A DNA stretch of 64,000 nt, from contig CAWKAP010000008.1 of the NCBI GenBank assembly GCA_963847675.1, positions 1 through 64,000 on the forward strand. Direction: 5' to 3'. Positions 34,157 through 43,011 of the stretch are shown piece after piece; positions within the stretch are counted from its first letter, which is position 1; each line of letters starts with the position of its first letter. The DNA is from JADJWR01 sp963847675 (GTDB lineage Bacteria > Pseudomonadota > Gammaproteobacteria > Burkholderiales > Burkholderiaceae_F). The notes under the pieces were generated by a model. That model was not told where the DNA came from and made no database searches. It saw nothing but the letters and a program-made list of their open reading frames with translations. The translations under genes and the position numbers were made by a program.

Positions 34157-34399
34157 CTACTGAATGCCCAGCGTCTTCATCGCCTTGGCCAGCGTGTCGA
34201 CCGATTCCTGGTGCTTGCCGGCCTTGTGCAACGTCTCGCCCTCGGCGCGCTGCTTCTTGACTTCGGCCATCTGCTCGGCCGTCAGTTTCGGGCTCTTGGC
34301 CAGCGCCTCGTCGATCTTCTTCATGTCGGCCGGGCAGTGGAACGCCCAGGCGCTGCCGGCAAAGGCCAGCGCGGCAACGGCGGTCAGGACTTGCTTCAT
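34157..34399 (-). CDS. Small exported helical protein
   Basis: Protein of 80 residues with a clear Sec signal peptide (MKQVLTAVAALAFAGSAWA) and a charged helical mature chain (MKKIDEALAKSPKLTAEQMAEVKKQRAEGETLHKAGKH). The single Cys and His just after the cleavage site (FHCPADM) may be a lipid or metal site; the spacing is not a lipobox. Short periplasmic proteins of this type occur in many betaproteobacteria without known function. AAGGAGA lies 8 bases before the ATG. Confidence 0.8.
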   Translation of the reverse strand: MKQVLTAVAALAFAGSAWAFHCPADMKKIDEALAKSPKLTAEQMAEVKKQRAEGETLHKAGKHQESVDTLAKAMKTLGIQ

Positions 34400-34549
34400 T
34401 GGTCTGTCTCCTTTTCGGGGGTGGAAAACACCGCAAACACGCGGCGCGCGGAGTTTATTCCGGACATTCCCCGACTCTCCATCGGGTCATTGCGGCGGCC
34501 GCCGGGCCTGCGGGTCGCCATGTGGGCGGCAGCAGATCGTCGGGGCGGC

Positions 34550-35317
34550 CTAACGGCGCTCCATCGACTCCCGGGCGTGACGGAACATCGGCTCGACGTC
34601 GCCGCCGAACCGGACCAGCCAGGTCCGGCCGAGTCCGCGCGGCGTGATGTAGAGGATCCGCCCCCGGCGCCTCCAGCCGCCGACGCGGCGCAGGCCACGC
34701 CGCGAACCCGCCTTGGTGAGGTCCGTGATCGTGTAGGCGAGATGGCAGCCGCGGCCTTGCGCGAAGCGCAGCATGTGCGTCAGCACCGCCTCGTGCACCC
34801 GCATCCCGCGCCACCGCTCGTCGGTGAACCCGTCCGTCGTGTAGATCTCGCCCGGCAGCAGATGCACGGGCCGACCCTCGACCGGCGCGCAATCGTGGAA
34901 TCTCGTCCAGTTGCTGTGCGCGACGATGCCGTCGACGCGGGCGACGAAACAGAGCTCGCCGGCGCGCATCGTATGCAGGAACGTCTCCTTTGCCTTCGCT
35001 TGCGCCTGGGCCAGCTGCGCGTACTGGAATTCCTGCTCGTCGGACAGGTGGTCGACGACATCGGGAGGCGGCAAAGGCACCTGCATTTCGATGATCTCGT
35101 CGAGGTCTGCCGGGCTCGCCTGGCCGATGCTGCACTCGACTTTCGCCTGACGCTGCTCGATCGGCACGGTCAGATCCTTGTCGTACAGGATATGAAGGTC
35201 GATCGTGACCAGCGGCGAAACCATCTTGACGAAGCTCCGCCACAGAAAGACTTCGACCCCCTGGTAGCGGAGATCGGCGACGGCGGTGTGGAAGTAACCG
35301 CGGAGGCGCTGCAGCAC
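34550..35317 (-). CDS. GNAT-like acyltransferase
   Basis: Protein of 255 residues. The C-terminal 140 residues follow the GNAT plan: FVARVDGIVAHSNWTRFHD (strand pair), IYTTDGFTDERWRGMRVHEAV with the acyl-CoA pyrophosphate loop R-W-R-G-M-R, HMLRFAQGRGCHLAYTITD and a last strand GRILYITPRG. The N-terminal third is less typical and includes a membrane-proximal hydrophobic stretch (VSPLVTIDLHILYD). The acyl group and target are unknown. No operon partner; 210 bases separate it from clsB with nothing notable in between. Confidence 0.7.
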   Translation of the reverse strand: MLQRLRGYFHTAVADLRYQGVEVFLWRSFVKMVSPLVTIDLHILYDKDLTVPIEQRQAKVECSIGQASPADLDEIIEMQVPLPPPDVVDHLSDEQEFQYAQLAQAQAKAKETFLHTMRAGELCFVARVDGIVAHSNWTRFHDCAPVEGRPVHLLPGEIYTTDGFTDERWRGMRVHEAVLTHMLRFAQGRGCHLAYTITDLTKAGSRRGLRRVGGWRRRGRILYITPRGLGRTWLVRFGGDVEPMFRHARESMERR

Positions 35318-35527
35318 TGGGTCGGTCGGCGCGCGGCGCCGCTTGACGCAGCGCCGGCAGCAGTCCTGGCGAGAATCGGCAACGGCGGGACGTTATCAGG
35401 GGATGGCCGACGCAGGCCACGCGCGGCCTGCCGGCGCCGACGCGCGGCCGGCGCCGCTGAAGATTCGGCGTGCCGGCCGACGAATCCGGCTCACCGACGC
35501 GTGCCGCGACTCGCAATCCTCGCGATT

Positions 35528-36757
35528 TCAGTAGTCGCGCCCGCGGGCCAGGACAACCGTGGCTACCCGGACCACGAAATAGGCGCACCAGTCCCGCGCG
35601 CGAGCGATCCACCCTCGACGAGCGTAGTCGGCCCGGTGGATGGGACGCGAGCTCCGTGCGATCGCCTCGTCGAGCACGGCGCCAAGCTGCCGCGCGAACC
35701 CCGCGTCATGCACGACCACGTTCGCCTCCCGCGCCAGCAGCAGCGAGTACGGGTCGATGTTCGACGAGCCGACCGTGGACCAGCGTTCGTCGACGACGGC
35801 GACCTTGGCGTGCAGGTAGCTGGCGACATACTCGTGGATCTCGACGCCGCCGGCCAGAAGCTGCCCGTACAGCGCGCGCTGGGCGTAGAACTGCAACGCG
35901 TACTCCGGCTGTCCCTGCAGCAGCAGCCGCACGCGCACGCCGCGTCCGGCCACCTCCACCAGGGCGGCGCGGAAGCGGCGGCCCGGCAGGAAGTAGGCAT
36001 TGGCGATGACCACCTGCTCGCGTGCCGACTCGAAAACCTGCAGGTAGCCGCGCTCGATCGCGCGCCGATTGCGCAGGTTGTCGCGCAGCAGCAGTGCCGC
36101 CGTCACGCCGCCGGGCAGCGCCGGCGGCCGCGGCATCTGCGCCGCCCGCGGCAGCGGGCCGGCGCGATGGCGCAGGTCGACGAAGGAGAGTGTCCACCAC
36201 AGCCTGCGCACGGCAAGCGTCATCGCCGCCACGATCGGCCCCTCGCAGGCCACGGCGAAGTCGAAGCGCGGCCCGAGGCGGCCGCGCACGTGCGCCGGCA
36301 CGTTGTGGTCGTCGATGATGTTGATGCCGCCGACAAAGGCCAGCCGCTCGTCGAACACGGCAATCTTGCGGTGCAGCCGGCGCAGCAGCTTGCGCTCGAG
36401 CCGCCACCACCGCTCGGGCCGGTAGATCTTCACCTGAACACCATGCACGCCGAGTTCCCGCACCAGGCGGCGAGCGTGCTCGCCACCGCCGAAGCCGTCG
36501 ATCAGCAGCCGCACCTCGACGCCGCGCATGCCGGCAGCGGCAAGCGCGTCGGCGACGCGATGGCCGATGTTGTCGTCGGCAAAGATGTAGGTCTCGATCT
36601 CGATCACGCGGCGCGCGTTCTCGATCGCGGCCAGGAGCTCGGGAAAGTACTGCTCGCCGTTGACCAGCAGGTGGATGCGGTTGCCGCCGTAGACCTCGGA
36701 GGTCGGCGCGACCCGCAGCGCCTGGCCTACAGAGCGCGCCGCCCGCGACGCAGTCAT
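35528..36757 (-). CDS. clsB: Cardiolipin synthase B (phospholipase D family)
   Basis: Protein of 409 residues that would join phosphatidylglycerol with another lipid to make cardiolipin at the inner membrane. Both HKD motifs are present: His129-Lys131-Asp136 (LHRKIAVFDERLAFVGG) and His316-Lys318-Asp323 (LHAKVAVVDERWSTVGS). ATGA overlap with the YbhP-like phosphodiesterase upstream mirrors the E. coli clsB-ybhP pair. The C-terminal tail is basic and hydrophobic (WCAYFVVRVATVVLARG), as expected for membrane attachment. Confidence 0.94.
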   Translation of the reverse strand: MTASRAARSVGQALRVAPTSEVYGGNRIHLLVNGEQYFPELLAAIENARRVIEIETYIFADDNIGHRVADALAAAGMRGVEVRLLIDGFGGGEHARRLVRELGVHGVQVKIYRPERWWRLERKLLRRLHRKIAVFDERLAFVGGINIIDDHNVPAHVRGRLGPRFDFAVACEGPIVAAMTLAVRRLWWTLSFVDLRHRAGPLPRAAQMPRPPALPGGVTAALLLRDNLRNRRAIERGYLQVFESAREQVVIANAYFLPGRRFRAALVEVAGRGVRVRLLLQGQPEYALQFYAQRALYGQLLAGGVEIHEYVASYLHAKVAVVDERWSTVGSSNIDPYSLLLAREANVVVHDAGFARQLGAVLDEAIARSSRPIHRADYARRGWIARARDWCAYFVVRVATVVLARGRDY

Positions 36758-37575
36758 TTCAGTTCGAGATCGGCAATCAGCGGCGCGTGGTCCGACCGGC
36801 GCGCCCAGGTCAGGCCCTTGGGCACCTCGACGCGGCGGACCGCGAAGCCGCGCACGTAGATGCGATCCAGCGTGAACCAGGGGGCAAAGCTGGGAAATGT
36901 CCGCGACACCGGTTGCGCCGTCTCGCGGCCGCCCCGCCAGGGCAGTACGCGATCGAGCACCGAGCGGCGGCCCATCGGCGGCGCATCGGCAATGCTGACT
37001 TCCGAGATGTCGAGCCGGCCGCGCAGCTGCTCGTCGACACGGCGCTGCCAGTCGTTGAAGTCGCCGGCAATGATCAGCGCCGCATCGGACGGAATCTCCT
37101 GCTCGACGAAATCGGCGAGCATCGCGGCCTGGCGCAGCCGGCTGCGCTTGATCAGGCCGAAGTGCACGCAGATCAGGTGAACGTCGCGCGCCTTGCGCCC
37201 GCGCGCTGGCAGCACCCGTGACACCGCATGGAGCATGCCGCGCTTCTCGAGCGCGTGATCGGAGATGTCGTGGTTGGTGTAGCGGCCGATCGCGTGCCGC
37301 GAGAGGATCGCATTGCCGTGATGGCCGTGCGGATAGACGGCGTTCATGCCGTAGGCGAGGAAGTCGTAGCCGCCGGTGGCCAGGAAGTCGAGCTGCCGCG
37401 CCGCCGGATAGTTGGCGTGGTGGCGCAGCATCTCGTTGCGGTCCTGCACCTCCTGCAGAAAGACGATGTCGGCGTCGATCGTGTTCAGCGCCAGCTTGAC
37501 ATCGTGGATGCGCGGAACGCGGCGGATGCCGGTCACACCCTTGTGAATGTTGTAAGTCGCTACGCGAAGCTTCAT
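36754..37575 (-). CDS. Endonuclease/exonuclease/phosphatase family protein (YbhP-like)
   Basis: Protein of 273 residues with the EEP fold: RVATYNIHKGVTG (Asn metal ligand), IVFLQEVQDRNEML (catalytic Glu), GNAILSRH, AGDFNDWQ (Asp/Asn) and RRSDHAPLIADLEL (catalytic Asp-His at the C-terminus). Its overlap with clsB suggests a phospholipid-linked phosphodiesterase rather than a nuclease (inference from the conserved pairing). Confidence 0.9.
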   Translation of the reverse strand: MKLRVATYNIHKGVTGIRRVPRIHDVKLALNTIDADIVFLQEVQDRNEMLRHHANYPAARQLDFLATGGYDFLAYGMNAVYPHGHHGNAILSRHAIGRYTNHDISDHALEKRGMLHAVSRVLPARGRKARDVHLICVHFGLIKRSRLRQAAMLADFVEQEIPSDAALIIAGDFNDWQRRVDEQLRGRLDISEVSIADAPPMGRRSVLDRVLPWRGGRETAQPVSRTFPSFAPWFTLDRIYVRGFAVRRVEVPKGLTWARRSDHAPLIADLELK

Positions 37576-37578
37576 GGT

Positions 37579-39039
37579 CTAGTGGCCGACCGCGCCCGAT
37601 GCACGCGGCTCGAAATACAGGTCCAGCAGCCGGGCGTCGTCGAAGTGGCGACGGCCGACGAACGCGGTCGGGTGCCGGCCCCACTGGCGCATCTGGCCGG
37701 CGCTTGCAATGCCCATCGGCCAGAACAACCAGCGCTCGGCGCGCTCGGTGCCCGGCACGAACGCGGCCGCATCGTACGCGCTGCGCGTACCGCCGGCAGG
37801 CCAGGGCAACTGCAGCAGCACGCTTTCGTCGTGCACTGCATAGGTGACGCCGGCCGGCGGGTCAGCCGGCCTGGCCATGACGCGCTGCAGGTAATGCGTG
37901 CGCGACGCAATGCGCAGCACGATGCGCTCGTCCGCCGCGACCTGCGGCGCCTGCTGCGGGGCAAACAGGCCCTCGTCGATCGTGTCCGGCTGCGGCCGCG
38001 CCGTCACCGCCTCGGTCGGAAAGAAGAGGTGATAACAGCCGCAAGGGTGGATCGAGTCGTACACCAGCGGCGCGCCGGATTCATCGAGCGTGACCCGCCA
38101 CAGCAGTCCATCGAGGACGCCGGCGAGGATGTCGAAGGCGTGCTCGGCAGGACGTGCCGGAAACCAGAACGTGTAGATGATCTGCAGCCGAACCCGGCCG
38201 GCGAAGTGGGTGTAGGCGGTGCGCACGTAGGCGGCCGGCCGCCGGGTGTCGACGGCGACCGCAGGCGCATCGTGCCCGGCCCAGTGCAGCGTGCCGATCC
38301 GGTCATCGTCCGAGGCCGTGTCGATCTCCAGCGCCGGCGCGTGCCTGGCGACCCAATCGACGAACTGGGTCCGTGACGGCGCCGGCAACGCAAAGGCAAC
38401 CGAACGCGCCGGCGACGCAAGCTGTGGCGGTGTCGGCGCCGGCACATAGCGTTGCACCGCTCCCGACAGGGGCAGGTCGACAAGGGGGACGGCGAAGACC
38501 TCGCGCGTACGTTGCTGCCAGTCGCGGATGCCGGAAGCAAACGCCAGCCGGCTCAGCGGATAAAGTCCCACGGCGCGCAGCGCGGTGCTGTAGTCGTCCG
38601 GCACCTGCGCGGCGGCGCGCAGCTTCGCCAGTTCGCCGCCGTCAGCCACCGCCAGTGCGTAGCGGCACGCGTCGATGACGGCATCCTGTACCGGCTGCCC
38701 CGAGTTGGCCAGTTCGGCCGCGCGCGCCTTTCGGTCGGCCTGCGCCATCAGTTCGCTCCAGGCGGCGAAGCCGGCCCCGCGCAGTTCGGTCGCCCGCTCG
38801 CCCAGGCTGGCCGTGAAGCGGTCGACCCGAAGGTACGGGAAGCCGGGCACGCGCGGTGCGCCTGCATCGCGAACGCCGGCGGCATCGATGAGCTCGTCGA
38901 CTCGCTGCAGCAGGCGCGCGCACTCGCCGACGCTGTCGGCGCGCTCCAGGTGGGTGCGCATCGGCGCCTGCGCATAGGGATCGATGCTCGCGCAGCCGCC
39001 GGCGAACAGTGCTATGACGAGGAGCGCCGCCTTTCTCAT
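37579..39039 (-). CDS. Large hypothetical lipoprotein
   Basis: Lipoprotein of 486 residues with lipobox FAGGC (Cys16). The mature chain is a mix of Ala-rich helices (GECARLLQRVDELIDAAGV) and a beta-rich middle (HWAGHDAPAVAVDTRRPAAYV, RLQIIYTFWFPARPAEHAFD) with SIHPCGCYHLFFPTEAV, a Cys-Gly-Cys-Tyr-His cluster. I do not recognise the family; similar proteins are annotated as unknown in betaproteobacteria. It ends 3 bases before the YbhP-like gene start, so the three genes form one unit, possibly envelope-related. Confidence 0.75.
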   Translation of the reverse strand: MRKAALLVIALFAGGCASIDPYAQAPMRTHLERADSVGECARLLQRVDELIDAAGVRDAGAPRVPGFPYLRVDRFTASLGERATELRGAGFAAWSELMAQADRKARAAELANSGQPVQDAVIDACRYALAVADGGELAKLRAAAQVPDDYSTALRAVGLYPLSRLAFASGIRDWQQRTREVFAVPLVDLPLSGAVQRYVPAPTPPQLASPARSVAFALPAPSRTQFVDWVARHAPALEIDTASDDDRIGTLHWAGHDAPAVAVDTRRPAAYVRTAYTHFAGRVRLQIIYTFWFPARPAEHAFDILAGVLDGLLWRVTLDESGAPLVYDSIHPCGCYHLFFPTEAVTARPQPDTIDEGLFAPQQAPQVAADERIVLRIASRTHYLQRVMARPADPPAGVTYAVHDESVLLQLPWPAGGTRSAYDAAAFVPGTERAERWLFWPMGIASAGQMRQWGRHPTAFVGRRHFDDARLLDLYFEPRASGAVGH

Positions 39040-39111
39040 CGCACCCCCCGCTTCTTGTGCTGACGCGCCGCCTGGCGGTCCTCCTCGGCGTTCACGAAAC
39101 CGTCCCCGAGG

Positions 39112-39603
39112 CTATGGCGAATGCCGATCTCCCGCTGCGCCAACGCCGCCGCCGAGGCGGGCTGCACGGAAAGCCAGCAGGCGTACTGCCTGGGCATTGG
39201 TCCACGAAAAGCACACATCGGCAGCATCGCGCCAGTTCAGCCATTGCCAGCGCCGATGCTCGCGCGGCGCCAGCGTCGGCGCAAACCGCGCGTCCACGCG
39301 CAGTCCGTACAGGTGTTCGACATTGTGCGTCACGCCGCGCGCGTAACGTCGTCGCCACTGCGGATAGATCGAGTAGCAATGGCTGGTGTTCCAGTCGTCG
39401 AAGTCGCCGGGCGGCCGAAACAGTCCCGTTTCTTCCAGCACTTCGCGGGCGCAGGTGTCCGCGAGCGGCTCGGCAGGCGTCGCCCGGCTGCCGGTCACCG
39501 ACTGCCAGAAACCGGGGAAGTCGGCTCGCTCCAGCAGAAGCACTTCGAGCGACGGCGTGTGAATGACCACCAGCACCGATTCGGGCAGCTTGTACCGGGC
39601 CAT
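39112..39603 (-). CDS. nudB: Dihydroneopterin triphosphate diphosphatase (Nudix)
   Basis: Nudix hydrolase of 163 residues that removes pyrophosphate from dihydroneopterin triphosphate in folate synthesis. The N-terminus MARYKLPESVLVVIHT is standard for NudB, and the Nudix box is GSRATPAEPLADTCAREVLEETGL. ATG 39603 is used; the frame opens four codons earlier. The gene lies downstream of aspS in the conserved order DUF502-aspS-(unknown)-nudB. The 72 bases between it and the lipoprotein gene hold no gene I can support. Confidence 0.92.
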   Translation of the reverse strand: MARYKLPESVLVVIHTPSLEVLLLERADFPGFWQSVTGSRATPAEPLADTCAREVLEETGLFRPPGDFDDWNTSHCYSIYPQWRRRYARGVTHNVEHLYGLRVDARFAPTLAPREHRRWQWLNWRDAADVCFSWTNAQAVRLLAFRAARLGGGVGAAGDRHSP

Positions 39604-39649
39604 CGCCGACAACACCTATCCGCGGCACGAACGCACGGGCACCGTCGCT

Positions 39650-40954
39650 TCAGTCGCCGACGTAGAGAGCGCGCAGTTCGTTGACGGCGCTCTCGCCCGC
39701 GTAGTGGTAGAGGCGGTCGAGGACCGGCGCCGGCAGGCTGTCGTCCGGCCAGTCGGCCGACAGCAGTCGAGGCAGCATCGAATCGAGGGTACGGAACCCG
39801 CTCTTGCGCACGATCGCCCGGTCGATCCGGTCCCAGAATGCGGCGCCGACCGAATGCAGGTCGGCGCGCGCGGCCGCATCGCCGGCCAGAACGCGCCGCT
39901 GCGTCTCGCGCAGCCTGGCCTGTGGCGGGTGCGCCGGATCGCCGAGGCGCTTCTCCGCCGCGGCGACGGCGTCCGGCGGCAGTGTGGAGCGGCGCAGCGC
40001 CTTGATGGCGTAGTACTGCGCCAGACTCTCCCTCACCCACAGTGGTACGCGCGCGGGCATTGACTGCAGCAGCTGTTCGCGCAGGATCCAGGCGAGTGCG
40101 AGTTCCGCGTGCTGCAGACGGCCGTCCCGCTTTGCGGCCGACAGCAGCAGGGTGCGATGGCCGGCGACGCCGATCGGGCGGCCGTCGTCCGTGGTGCCCG
40201 CGAGCCAGACGACCGTACTGCGCAGCGGCGTCAGCTGGCGCCCGCCCGCAGTCTGTGCCAGGTAACGCAGCGCGCGGCCGTGCTCGCCCAGCACTTCGCG
40301 CCATTCGACACCGATCGCGTCGAGGTGGATCGTTTCGATGCCGCCCTCGCGCACGGTCGCGCCGGAAAGTCGGCCGATCGCGTAGAACTCGCTGGCATCG
40401 TGCAGTCCGGGCACGATGCGGCGCGGCGTCGCGCCGACCCGCACGCCGCCGTGGACCGGGCCGCTGCCGTCGAATTCGACCTCGCCGTCATGCCCCGTCG
40501 CACCGACCGGCCGCAGCAGCGACGAAGCCTCGCTGAACAACCAGAAGCGCGCCTCCGGATCGAAAACGCTCTCCCGCGCGCGCGCGTCGAAGCCGCCTTC
40601 GCGCACTGCCTTGACCGGCACCGTCCACGTCAGACGCACGCAATTCCATCCCTGCACGCGCCAGGCACTGGCGGAATCCGGCGCCAGCGGCGTGCCGTCG
40701 CAGCGCAGATCGGCGACCTGCGGCCTCACGCCGGTCGCCAGGCCGCGCACCTGCACGCTGAAGTCCTGCGCCCGGCGCGCGGCCGGCAGTTCGACCTCCA
40801 CGCGCGCGACCATTGGCTCGGCATCATCGAGCATGACCCGGTAGAGCCACGTCTCGGCCTGCGTCGCACCGCAGGCCACTGCCAGCAGTGCCGCTGCGCA
40901 GACTGCTCGCACGCGGGGCTTCCGGAGCCGCGCGCAGGCCGCCTCGATCGTCAC
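39650..40954 (-). CDS. Secreted protein with degenerate gluzincin-like region, unknown
   Basis: Protein of 434 residues. Signal peptide about 10-35 (RAVCAAALLAVACGATQAE). The mature part begins with a beta-rich domain (WLYRVMLDDAEPMVARVEVEL) and ends in a helical domain. HAELALAWILREQLLQS and LWVRESLAQYYAIKAL look like the two zinc-ligand helices of M1/M61-type peptidases, but HExxH is replaced by HAELA, so activity is doubtful (inference). It starts at GTG 40954, overlapping the aspS stop (GTGA), and sits between aspS and nudB. Confidence 0.72.
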   Translation of the reverse strand: MTIEAACARLRKPRVRAVCAAALLAVACGATQAETWLYRVMLDDAEPMVARVEVELPAARRAQDFSVQVRGLATGVRPQVADLRCDGTPLAPDSASAWRVQGWNCVRLTWTVPVKAVREGGFDARARESVFDPEARFWLFSEASSLLRPVGATGHDGEVEFDGSGPVHGGVRVGATPRRIVPGLHDASEFYAIGRLSGATVREGGIETIHLDAIGVEWREVLGEHGRALRYLAQTAGGRQLTPLRSTVVWLAGTTDDGRPIGVAGHRTLLLSAAKRDGRLQHAELALAWILREQLLQSMPARVPLWVRESLAQYYAIKALRRSTLPPDAVAAAEKRLGDPAHPPQARLRETQRRVLAGDAAARADLHSVGAAFWDRIDRAIVRKSGFRTLDSMLPRLLSADWPDDSLPAPVLDRLYHYAGESAVNELRALYVGD

Positions 40955-42744
40955 GCCGCCTTGGGTTCGCCGCGCAGACGGATGTGCAGTTCGCGCAGCT
41001 GCTTCTCGTCGACCGCCGAAGGCGCCTGCGTCAGCAGGCACTGGGCACGCTGCGTCTTCGGAAATGCGATCACGTCGCGGATCGACTCGGCGCCGGCCAT
41101 CATCGTGACGATGCGGTCCAGCCCGAAGGCGATGCCCCCATGCGGCGGCGCGCCGTACTGCAGCGCATCGAGCAGGAAGCCGAACTTCGCCTGCGCCTCC
41201 TCCGGGCCGATCTTCAGCGCCCGGAACACCTTGCTCTGCACGTCCTCGCGGTGGATCCGCACCGAGCCGCCGCCGATCTCCCAACCGTTGAGCGCCATGT
41301 CGTAGGCCTTGGCCAGGCACTTCGACGGATCGGTCTCGAGATACTCGATGTGCTCGTCCTTCGGGCTCGTGAACGGATGGTGGGCCGCGACGTAGCGGTT
41401 CTCTTCCTCGTCGTACTCGAACATCGGAAAGTCGACCACCCACAGCGGCCGCCAGCCCTGCTCCGCGAGCCCGTGCGCGCGGCCGAACTCGCTGTGACCG
41501 ATCTTCAGGCGCAGCGCGCCCATGCTGTCGGCGACGATCTTGGCGCGGTCGGCGCCGAAAAAGATCACGTCCCCGTCGTTCGCCCCGGTGCGCTGCAGGA
41601 TCTCGTCCAGCGCCGCGTCGTGCAGGTTCTTGACGATCGGGCTCTGCAACCCGTCGCGGCCTTTGGCCCTCTCGTTGACCTTGATGTAGGCGAGCCCCTT
41701 GGCGCCGTAGATCTTCACGAAGTCGGTCATCGCGTCGATCTCGGAGCGAGCCATCTCGCCGCCGCCCGGCACGCGCAACGCAGCGACACGGCCGTCCGGC
41801 AGTTCGGTTGCCGCCTTGAACACCTTGAAGTCGACGTCGCGCACCACGTCGGTGAGGTCGGTCAGTTCCAGCTTCACGCGCAGGTCGGGCTTGTCCGAGC
41901 CATAGCGCGCGATCGCCTCGGCGTAAGGCATGACCGGGAACGGCTGCGGCAGTGCGACGTCCAGCACCTCCCTGAACACCGCGCGGATCATCTCCTCCAT
42001 GATCGCGCGGATCTCCTGCTCGGAGAGGAAGCTCGTCTCGACGTCGATCTGCGTGAACTCCGGCTGCCGGTCGGCGCGCAGGTCCTCGTCGCGGAAGCAC
42101 TTGACGATCTGGTAGTAGCGGTCGTAGCCGGCGATCATCAGCAGCTGCTTGAACAGCTGCGGCGATTGCGGCAGGGCGAAGAACTGCCCGGCGTGGACGC
42201 GCGACGGCACCAGGTAGTCGCGCGCCCCTTCGGGCGTGCTCTTGGTCAGCATCGGCGTCTCGACGTCGATGAAGCCGTGCGCGTCGAAGAACCTGCGCAC
42301 CGCCATCGTCACCCGGTATCGCAGCCTGAGGTTCTTCTGCATCGGCACGCGGCGCAGGTCGAGCACGCGGTGGGTCAGGCGCGTGGCCTCGGACAGATCC
42401 TCGTCGTCGAGCTGGAACGGCACCGCCACCGACGGGTTGAGGATGGTCAGTTCCTCGCACAGAACCTCGATGGCGCCGGAGACCAGGTTGGCGTTGGCGG
42501 TGCCGGCCGGCCTTTCGCGCACCGTGCCCACCACCCTGACGCAGAACTCGCTGCGGATCTTCTCGGCGTTGGCGAACACGGTCGGCCGGTCGGGATCGCA
42601 TACCACCTGCACCAGCCCCTCGCGGTCGCGCAGGTCGATGAAGATGACCCCGCCGTGATCGCGCCGGCGGTGCACCCATCCGAACAGGGTGACGCTCTGG
42701 CCGATGAACCTCGTGTCCACCAGGCCGCAGTATTCGGTACGCAT
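40951..42744 (-). CDS. aspS: Aspartyl-tRNA synthetase
   Basis: Class IIb synthetase of 597 residues. N-terminal OB-fold for anticodon binding (VTLFGWVHRRRDHGGVIFIDLRDREGLVQVV), catalytic motif 2 (FRDEDLRADRQPEFTQID), bacterial insertion GAD domain (about 280-420) and motif 3 (GIAFGLDRIVTMM). Length and GAD domain match the bacterial form. Not enough is visible to tell a discriminating from a non-discriminating (Asp/Asn) enzyme. It is translationally coupled to the next gene by GTGA overlap. Confidence 0.97.
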   Translation of the reverse strand: MRTEYCGLVDTRFIGQSVTLFGWVHRRRDHGGVIFIDLRDREGLVQVVCDPDRPTVFANAEKIRSEFCVRVVGTVRERPAGTANANLVSGAIEVLCEELTILNPSVAVPFQLDDEDLSEATRLTHRVLDLRRVPMQKNLRLRYRVTMAVRRFFDAHGFIDVETPMLTKSTPEGARDYLVPSRVHAGQFFALPQSPQLFKQLLMIAGYDRYYQIVKCFRDEDLRADRQPEFTQIDVETSFLSEQEIRAIMEEMIRAVFREVLDVALPQPFPVMPYAEAIARYGSDKPDLRVKLELTDLTDVVRDVDFKVFKAATELPDGRVAALRVPGGGEMARSEIDAMTDFVKIYGAKGLAYIKVNERAKGRDGLQSPIVKNLHDAALDEILQRTGANDGDVIFFGADRAKIVADSMGALRLKIGHSEFGRAHGLAEQGWRPLWVVDFPMFEYDEEENRYVAAHHPFTSPKDEHIEYLETDPSKCLAKAYDMALNGWEIGGGSVRIHREDVQSKVFRALKIGPEEAQAKFGFLLDALQYGAPPHGGIAFGLDRIVTMMAGAESIRDVIAFPKTQRAQCLLTQAPSAVDEKQLRELHIRLRGEPKAA

Positions 42745-42830
42745 GAAAACTCCAGTCGATTGTTGTTTGTGCGCCGCCGCCGCGGCCGCGCGGATTCGTC
42801 CAGATCCGGGAGATCTACGTCAGCTCAACA

Positions 42831-42850
42831 GTCGATTCCTACGAATCGAC
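42831..42850. repeat. 8-bp inverted repeat upstream of aspS
   Basis: GTCGATTC and GAATCGAC pair perfectly around CTAC, 87 bases before the aspS start, inside the 267-base gap between DUF502 and aspS. The rest of the gap shows GC-rich hairpins but no gene. The dyad could be a protein site or transcript leader structure. Confidence 0.5.
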
Positions 42851-43011
42851 AGGCGACCGGGCAACGCTACCCGCCCGGCCGCGGGCGGTTTCGGTCGTGT
42901 TCGGGCGCCGGCGTGTAAAGCCCCGACCTGCCGGCGAGCGGTTCGCCGCAGTCATGGCAAGCAGGGGGAGCGATCGTCATTGGGCGGGCCGTCGGTAGAC
43001 CAGCCCGGATT

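Noticed and set aside
34455..35612. 385-codon minus-strand frame over the GNAT-like gene
   Set aside because: It is a shifted reading of the same strand; the 255-residue frame has the acyl-CoA-binding motifs.
39036..39227. 63-codon open frame between the lipoprotein gene and nudB
   Set aside because: It overlaps the nudB 3' end in another frame, the only plausible short start is GTG for 19 residues, and there is no ribosome site.
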